NCBI GenBank assembly: GCA_026713285.1
Contig: JAPOOT010000121.1
Location: 1-10,341, forward strand
DNA: 10,341 nt
Source of the DNA: Gemmatimonadota bacterium
GTDB taxonomy: Bacteria > JAAXHH01
Direction: 5' to 3'
Of the stretch, positions 5,709 through 10,341 are shown in pieces (position 1 is the first letter of the stretch; every line of letters begins with the position of its first letter). The notes under the pieces are model-generated. The model ran no database searches. It saw nothing but the letters and a program-made list of their open reading frames with translations, and had not been told where the DNA came from. Position numbers and translations under genes: made by a program.

Positions 5709-8700
5709 TTCTGCTTTCAGGCTTTCGTCCCGGCGAAGGAGGGCAGCGAGTATTTCATCCGCTTTTTTCTTCACCCTGATCACAGAGCGGCGCTTGACCT
5801 GTTCGTAGCCGCGGATCTCGTCGGGCAGCCGCAGCAGTTCCGAGACTTCAGGGTAGTTCTCCGCGGTGAGCAAGTCGAGTGCCTGGGACAACAACGATTC
5901 ATACCAGGTCACGAGTTCCCGTTCCTCCCGCCGCGCCGCGGTATATCCGAAGGGATCGAATCGGGTTCCCCGCAGCCGCTTGAACCGCGCCATAGCCCGA
6001 AGCATCGGCCTGAACCAGGGCCCCAGCCGGAGTTTACGGTCGAGTCCCCAGGCTCGCAACAGCGGCGGGTGAAGATGGTAAGATACCTTGACCGGACCGT
6101 CGAAACGGTCGGCGACGCCGGTTTCGGTCGGGTCCGTCAGCAGCCGGGCCACCTCGTACTCGTCCTTGTAGGCCATGAGCTTGTGCAACATGAACGCAGC
6201 GTGCGTTGTGAGCAGGTATCCGCGGTCCGATCCCCCTGTCCGTTTATCGGCATCGAAGATCCGTTCAATCAAGTCGACGAACCGTTCGGCGAGTGTCGTG
6301 TCCTGGTATGCGATCAGTTCGGCCACGCGAGTCACCCATGACCTTCGGAAGGATTCCTCGGCAACGGGTATCCGGTCGATCAGCGCTTTGTAGATTCGTG
6401 CCGGCTTGCGGCCGAGTCGGCGCTCGTAACGCTGTATCAGGGTTTCGGAATCGGGTTCGGGCACCGCCACGGCTTCGTCCAGCCGGGACGGGTCGAGAAC
6501 GGCCATGCGCCCCCACCGGAACGCCTGGAGATTGGCGTCGACCGCCTGTCCGTTCAACCGGATGGCGCGTTCGATACTTCCGCCCCGCAGGGGGATGTAT
6601 CCGGCCTGGTAGGCTGCGCCCAGGAGAAACACGTTCGCCACGATGTGGTTGCCGAAGAGCTTCATCGCGTAGTCCTGCGCATCGATGTAGACATTGTTCT
6701 TCGACCGGGTGTGGCGGTCGATAAGCGCTTCCATGGCCGGGACGTCAGCGCCGGGCACCTGGGGATCGTACACCATCTGTGCGGTCGGGACGCCGGAACG
6801 GCTCACCACGGCGACGGTTCTGTCCGAGGAGGCGATCTGCAGATTCAGGGGATTCACCGCACCCGCGATATCCGCCGCCAGATAGAGGTCGCACCGGCCG
6901 GCCGCGATGAAACTGGACGGAGGAATTTCCCTGTCCCCCAGCACGATGGGCGATTCCACCGGACCGCCCTTCTGCGCCAGTCCGGTGCGGTTCATTTCAC
7001 TCACCTTCTTCCCGTCAAAAAGTGCCGCGAAGGCGAGCAGGTGGGCCGCGGTCACGACGCCGGTGCCCCCGATCCCAATGAGATGCATGGCGTATTGGCC
7101 CGCTATGGCCGCTTTGCGCGCAGGCTCTTCGAGGTCGGTTTCGCCGAGTACCGGGCATTCCGTTTTCACGGGCCTGCTGTCCCCGACCGGTTCGACGGAG
7201 ATAAATGAGGGACAGTCGCCCTTGAGGCAGGAGAGGTCCTGGTTGCACGCCGACTGGAGTATGGCGGTCTTGGGTCCGAACTCGGTCTGCCTGGGCTCGA
7301 GCGCAAGACACATGGACTGCTGTCCGCAGTCGCCGCACCCTTCGCACACCCGTTCGTGGATGTAGACGTACCGGTCCGGGGCAAGGTCCTGACGCTTGCG
7401 GCGTCTGCGGTATTCCGTGGCGCATTCCTGGTCGTAGATCAGCACCTTTACGCCCGGCTTCCGGGAAAGGCTTTCCTGGGCGGACTGGAGCCGGTCCCGT
7501 GGTTCGAGCAGGAGGTTCTGACCCGGATTCACCGCGGCCCGGGCGCGCTTGAGCGACACCCGCTCCGGGAATTTGCTGACGACCGTGACATCGCTCACGC
7601 CCATGCCCAGGAGTATGAGCGTGAAATCGTCCAGCGTCGGCTGTCCCGTGATGTCCTGCCCGCCGGTCATGGCCACCACGTGATTCCAGAGGATCTTGTA
7701 GGTGATGTTGGCTCCATGGGATATGGAACTGAATAACGTGATCAATCCGCTGTGCAGCACGGTGCCGTCACCGATATTCTGAAACAGGTGATCGTTCCCG
7801 TTGAAGGGGAACATCCCGTTGTAGATGGCGCCGCCCAGTCCCATGGTGGGGATGTACCGGACGCCTCTGCCGTCCGCCTCGATATAAGCGTCCAGGGAGG
7901 AGCAGCCGATCTCGCCGCCTGCGACTTCCCCGGAAGGCGCCCGGGCCGATACGCTGTGCGGACAACCCGGACAGTAATGGGCGGTCCGGCGCAGGAAGGT
8001 GCCGGGATCCCTTTCCTCGATGGTTTTCAGTTCCTCCAGGCGGTCGTAAATGGGAGCCGTCGGGAAGATACCCTGCAGTATCGGACCAAGGCGCAGGGTG
8101 AGCAGGTCGGGATTCAGTTCTCCGTGGGCGGGCACGAGGCGCCGCCCGCCTGGTCCGCGTTTTCCGTATACGTTGGATACGCCGGTGCCTACGAGTGCCT
8201 GGGCTACCGCTTCTTCCACGAAGGGCCCCTTTTCCTCGACGACCAGCACGTTCTGGAATCCGTGGGCGAAATCCCGGATGGTCTGCCGGTTTACCGGGTA
8301 GATCACGCCCAGTTTCAGGATCGGTATACGGTCCTCGAGGTGCAGCAGCTTTAGCGCCTGCTTGATATCCGCGTAACTCTTTCCAGTCGCTACAATGCCG
8401 AGCGAACTTTCCGACTCGGAATTGTCGACCGTGTCGATCCCGTTCAGCCGTGCGTATTCGCCGGCGATTTCCAGGCGCACGGTGGCAAGCTCTTCTTCGA
8501 AGGGAACGGACTGCGTGGAAATGACCACCCGGTGAAAGTGTTTCTCGAAAAGCTGTCCGCCCTGGCCGACCTGGCCGACCGGAGGAAGCAGGACCGCGGG
8601 AAGGTCCGGATCGATATCCACCGTCTCCGCACCGTCGCAGATGGGGGTGACGAGTTTAAGACCGCAGAGGACGCCGGCGTACCGGCTCAATGCGAGCGCG

Positions 8701-9245
8701 TGATGCCCGTAACTGACGACCTCGGAGACCGTCGAAGGGTAGAATACGGGAATGCGCGCATCGCGCAGGGCCTGTTCGCTGCTGGCGGGGTAACCGGAGC
8801 TCTTCGCCATGTGATCGTCCCCGGCAAAGAGGACGACGCCGCTGTCCCTGCCCGTCCCCGCGATGTTGGCCAGGCAGAACTCGTCCAGGGCCCATTTTAC
8901 GCCGTGGGCCTTACCGTACCAGAACCCGTCCACGCCGCCTTCGAACTGGCTGCCATGTACTGCCGCGGCCGCCGTTTTCTCGTTGACCGCCGCCTGGTGC
9001 ACAAAAGGCGCCGCTTCATTGAGCAGGGACGCCTGCTGGCGAATTTCGAGGTCGAGCCCGCCCAGCGGCGATCCTTCGTAACCGGAGATGAAACTGCTTC
9101 TTACGGGGCCGCCGGAATTCAAGTCGCGCCGCTGCTTGTCCAGGAGAAAACGGACGATGGCGTGTATGCCGGTGAGAAAGACCGTCCCCCGTTCTTCGAG
9201 ATATCGGTCCCGCAGCGATGGTTCTTGGAAGGAGACGTTGGTCAC
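5697..9245 (-). CDS. Fused indolepyruvate:ferredoxin oxidoreductase-type 2-oxoacid oxidoreductase
   Basis: Single-chain, 1182-residue enzyme of the 2-oxoacid:ferredoxin oxidoreductase superfamily. Such enzymes convert aryl or branched 2-oxo acids such as indolepyruvate, with CoA, to acyl-CoA, CO2 and reduced ferredoxin in the cytoplasm. Domain order matches the long fused IOR type: an N-terminal pyrimidine-binding domain (SGYEGSPLGGLD near residue 55), a thiamine-diphosphate domain starting with C425-P-G-C428-P-H430 and holding G492-D493-G494 and N521, and an iron-sulfur segment with C634, C637, C640, C646, C667, C673 and C678. A gamma-type domain begins L-I-G-I-G-G-T-G (722-729). The C-terminal region from about 960 (HPPLLRAWGLDRKLRLGPW, RFDPFGYTAARREER) is typical of these long proteins. 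The start is GTG at 9243-9245: the frame stays open upstream to a TGA but offers no ATG, GTG or TTG, and the N-terminus aligns with relatives. The Shine-Dalgarno is weak. No frameshift is seen. The exact 2-oxo acid is uncertain. Confidence 0.93.
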   Translation of the reverse strand: MTNVSFQEPSLRDRYLEERGTVFLTGIHAIVRFLLDKQRRDLNSGGPVRSSFISGYEGSPLGGLDLEIRQQASLLNEAAPFVHQAAVNEKTAAAAVHGSQFEGGVDGFWYGKAHGVKWALDEFCLANIAGTGRDSGVVLFAGDDHMAKSSGYPASSEQALRDARIPVFYPSTVSEVVSYGHHALALSRYAGVLCGLKLVTPICDGAETVDIDPDLPAVLLPPVGQVGQGGQLFEKHFHRVVISTQSVPFEEELATVRLEIAGEYARLNGIDTVDNSESESSLGIVATGKSYADIKQALKLLHLEDRIPILKLGVIYPVNRQTIRDFAHGFQNVLVVEEKGPFVEEAVAQALVGTGVSNVYGKRGPGGRRLVPAHGELNPDLLTLRLGPILQGIFPTAPIYDRLEELKTIEERDPGTFLRRTAHYCPGCPHSVSARAPSGEVAGGEIGCSSLDAYIEADGRGVRYIPTMGLGGAIYNGMFPFNGNDHLFQNIGDGTVLHSGLITLFSSISHGANITYKILWNHVVAMTGGQDITGQPTLDDFTLILLGMGVSDVTVVSKFPERVSLKRARAAVNPGQNLLLEPRDRLQSAQESLSRKPGVKVLIYDQECATEYRRRRKRQDLAPDRYVYIHERVCEGCGDCGQQSMCLALEPRQTEFGPKTAILQSACNQDLSCLKGDCPSFISVEPVGDSRPVKTECPVLGETDLEEPARKAAIAGQYAMHLIGIGGTGVVTAAHLLAFAALFDGKKVSEMNRTGLAQKGGPVESPIVLGDREIPPSSFIAAGRCDLYLAADIAGAVNPLNLQIASSDRTVAVVSRSGVPTAQMVYDPQVPGADVPAMEALIDRHTRSKNNVYIDAQDYAMKLFGNHIVANVFLLGAAYQAGYIPLRGGSIERAIRLNGQAVDANLQAFRWGRMAVLDPSRLDEAVAVPEPDSETLIQRYERRLGRKPARIYKALIDRIPVAEESFRRSWVTRVAELIAYQDTTLAERFVDLIERIFDADKRTGGSDRGYLLTTHAAFMLHKLMAYKDEYEVARLLTDPTETGVADRFDGPVKVSYHLHPPLLRAWGLDRKLRLGPWFRPMLRAMARFKRLRGTRFDPFGYTAARREERELVTWYESLLSQALDLLTAENYPEVSELLRLPDEIRGYEQVKRRSVIRVKKKADEILAALLRRDESLKAESRP

Positions 9246-9310
9246 GTAAGGGCCTGCCTGGTCCTGTGACGCCTGAAGTATGGGATCGCACGCGTATAAA
9301 ACATGGCGAT

Positions 9311-9339
9311 AGTATACCTGACGGACATGGACGTGTCAA
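9311..9339 (-). promoter_or_regulatory. Consensus sigma70-type promoter of the oxidoreductase gene
   Basis: On the minus strand, TTGACA (plus-strand 9334-9339) and TATACT (plus-strand 9311-9316) are separated by exactly 17 bp: a perfect -35 box, a five-of-six match to TATAAT and the ideal spacer. Transcription would start near 9304, leaving a leader of about 58 nt before the GTG start at 9245. Orientation and distance both point to the oxidoreductase. Confidence 0.75.
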
Positions 9340-9385
9340 CCTGCGAGGAGTTGAACCTGACGCCTTGTGAGCGCGGTGAAACGGA

Positions 9386-9412
9386 TTGCCTTGGAACGGT
9401 CTGTTCTATAGT
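9386..9412 (+). promoter_or_regulatory. Weak candidate promoter for the divergent amidase
   Basis: TTGCCT (9386-9391) and TATAGT (9407-9412) face the amidase start at 9467, but the spacer is only 15 bp. The AT-rich CTATAGTTTAA around 9406-9416 is the best -10 candidate in the 220-bp divergent gap 9246-9466. Apart from this and the opposite-strand promoter, I see no further structure in the gap. Confidence 0.3.
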
Positions 9413-9466
9413 TTAACAGTGCAATCAGGGAATCGAAACATCCTTTCGGAAAGGCGTTAAGCCCAC

Positions 9467-10060
9467 ATGTCGGAGTTTCTTGCCGCAATACCGTTTTACC
9501 CGGCCCTGTACGCTTCGAGCCGCGAGGATGAACAGATTGATATGCTCGTGCTCCATTACACGGACGGTCCGTCGCTGGATGAATGCGTCGCGATCTTCCG
9601 GGACCCGGATCGGCGTGTCAGCTGCCACTATATCGTAGGGCTCGACGGCACCCTTTTGCAGATGGTTCGGGACGAAGATTGCGCCTGGCACTGCGGGACG
9701 AGTTCCTGGCGGGGACGGGAAGGCTGCAATCGACGGTCACTGGGCATCGAGATCGTGAACTGGGGACGCCTGAAGAAGGAGAACGGAAGCTTCTTCTGCT
9801 GGCCCGAGGATTTCAGTACGCCCTATGGCGGACCGTCGCCCATCGCAGCGGAGGGAGACTGGTGGACGCCCTATCCGGCCGGTCAGGTCGAGCAGGTCGT
9901 CTCGCTTTCCGGCCACCTCGTCGAACGCTACAAGATCCCGTTGGACAACGTCGTACGTCACAGCGATATCGCGCCGGATCGCAAGATCGATCCCGGTCCG
10001 GCCTTTCCCTGGGTGGAATTCAAGGCCAGCATGGCTGGAGTGATTGCCGGACGATGGTAG
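9467..10060 (+). CDS. N-acetylmuramyl-L-alanine amidase, AmpD/AmiD-like (Amidase_2 fold)
   Basis: Zinc amidase of the Amidase_2/PGRP fold, expected to cleave the bond between N-acetylmuramic (or anhydro-muramic) acid and L-alanine in peptidoglycan or its fragments. Zinc ligands fit H30 (VLHYTDG), H165 and D175 in HSDIAPDRKIDPG, the last stretch being nearly the AmpD sequence GHSDIAPGRKTDPG with equal spacing. K173 matches the AmpD catalytic-site lysine. Other family signs are VSCHYIVG (52-58), AWHCGTSSWRGR and the SLGIEIVNWG strand. Length is 197 residues against about 183 for AmpD. No signal peptide or lipobox is seen, which favours a cytoplasmic AmpD-like recycling role, though motifs such as HCGTSSWRGR also recall secreted AmiD types. 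A GGAAAGG at 9448-9454 is a Shine-Dalgarno at slightly long spacing (12 nt). The gene diverges from the oxidoreductase; no beta-lactamase or AmpR gene is in the window. Confidence 0.92.
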   Translation: MSEFLAAIPFYPALYASSREDEQIDMLVLHYTDGPSLDECVAIFRDPDRRVSCHYIVGLDGTLLQMVRDEDCAWHCGTSSWRGREGCNRRSLGIEIVNWGRLKKENGSFFCWPEDFSTPYGGPSPIAAEGDWWTPYPAGQVEQVVSLSGHLVERYKIPLDNVVRHSDIAPDRKIDPGPAFPWVEFKASMAGVIAGRW

Positions 10061-10120
10061 ACGGGTCGTGCAGCTACCCTGTAACAGCCGACACAGATCG
10101 AATTTGATTAATTGACCATC

Positions 10121-10211
10121 CTTCGCGGCACCGCATATGACACTTTCACAGTACCGCATAGGCACTTTCGCAGCACCGCATAGGACACTTTCGTGGCAAC
10201 GCATATGAAAG
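10121..10211. repeat. 22-23-bp tandem repeat array reaching into the SelA-like start
   Basis: Imperfect tandem units start at 10128 (23 bp), 10151 (22 bp) and 10173 (23 bp), with a partial fourth at 10196-10211 and a degenerate half-unit (CTTCGCG) before the first. The core is GCACCGCATA followed by G/TGACACTTTC and then GCA. The period is close to two turns of the DNA helix. The last unit carries the ATG of the SelA-like gene within CATATGA. No spacers are present, so it is not a CRISPR. Confidence 0.85.
10137..10208 (+). other. 23-codon upstream ORF spanning the repeat array, overlapping the SelA-like start (speculative)
   Basis: An ATG in the first repeat unit opens a short frame beginning MTLSQYRIGTF. 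It ends at TGA 10206-10208, which overlaps the ATG at 10205-10207 as ATGA, the usual layout for translational coupling. There is no Shine-Dalgarno before it, and the overlap may simply follow from the repeat unit containing CATATGA. It is listed as a possibility, not as a gene. Confidence 0.15.
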
Positions 10212-10341
10212 AGCGGGCCAATCCAACCAGAGGCGGACGTTCGACCAGTGCGCTGGCACCCGCCGTAAACGCCACGGGCGTGATCCTGCACACCGGTCTG
10301 GGACGCGCCGTCATGTCCGAGCATGCGCGGCGGGCCGTGGC
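10205..10341 (+). CDS. SelA-like PLP enzyme, N-terminal fragment (runs off window)
   Basis: The first 45 complete codons read MKERANPTRGGRS, then AVNATGVILHTGLGRAVMSEHARR. The latter matches the hallmark of the SelA family, where L-seryl-tRNA(Sec) selenium transferase has V-I-N-A/L-T-G-x-V-L-H-T-N-L-G-R-A. SelA makes selenocysteinyl-tRNA from seryl-tRNA; relatives of the same fold act as lyases or aldolases on sugar-amino acids. Here the motif begins about 20 residues from the start, whereas E. coli SelA has roughly 80 residues of helical N-terminal domain before it. This suggests a shortened SelA-like paralogue rather than a canonical SelA. TAG at 10181-10183 closes the frame upstream, so the start must be the ATG at 10205 or GTG at 10193; neither has a clear Shine-Dalgarno. 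The rest lies outside the window, so function is open. Confidence 0.75.
   Translation, partial: MKERANPTRGGRSTSALAPAVNATGVILHTGLGRAVMSEHARRAV

Noticed and set aside
5697..9245. The long oxidoreductase as an assembly-made fusion of separate IorA and IorB genes
   Set aside because: The domain order and linker cysteine segment match the known single-chain long form, and the frame is continuous.
9737..10324. A 195-codon minus-strand frame over the amidase 3' end, with repeated RYCESVICGAAK-like peptides
   Set aside because: The peptide repeats are just the translation of the 22-23-bp DNA array; the rest is antisense to the amidase and the SelA-like gene.

Overview
The window is a GC-rich bacterial chromosomal segment with short intergenic gaps and no sign of phage, plasmid or insertion sequence. 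Two Tat signal peptides ending in AxA cleavage sites, a peptidoglycan amidase and a fused indolepyruvate-type ferredoxin oxidoreductase suggest a diderm (or at least Tat-exporting) bacterium. The long fused oxidoreductase resembles the form I recall from Proteobacteria. The whole gene set would also fit uncultivated lineages such as Gemmatimonadota or Latescibacterota, but the sequence alone does not place the organism.

Layout, left to right. (1) The 3' two-thirds of leuS (leucyl-tRNA synthetase), cut by the window start. (2) A family-2 glycosyltransferase with an extra C-terminal Rossmann-like domain, about 70 bp downstream on the same strand. (3) After a 210-bp AT-richer gap, two tandem gap-free paralogues (404 aa each) of histidinol-phosphate-aminotransferase-like PLP enzymes. 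Both carry Tat signal peptides, which is unusual for this family. The first copy has Gly where the family keeps the Arg that holds the PLP phosphate. (4) A 152-bp convergent intergenic region with a 17-bp tandem repeat array and a hairpin terminator. (5) On the minus strand, a 1182-residue single-chain indolepyruvate:ferredoxin oxidoreductase-like protein. It starts with GTG behind a consensus promoter (TTGACA, 17-bp spacer, TATACT). (6) Divergently, an AmpD/AmiD-like N-acetylmuramyl-L-alanine amidase. (7) A second tandem array (22-23-bp units) whose last unit contains the start codon of a SelA-like PLP gene truncated by the window end.

How the genes fit together. leuS is housekeeping. The oxidoreductase appears to be its own transcription unit, with a promoter upstream and a terminator at its stop codon. 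The two aminotransferases (44-bp gap, each with a good ribosome binding site) probably form an operon. A metabolic link is conceivable: aminotransferases make 2-oxo acids and the oxidoreductase consumes them. However, the predicted compartments differ (exported versus cytoplasmic) and the genes are convergent, so this is only a hypothesis. The strongest items for a second look are the tandem exported aminotransferases with the altered PLP-phosphate residue, and the repeat array running into the SelA-like start. I found no clear evidence of a wholly new defence or mobile system.
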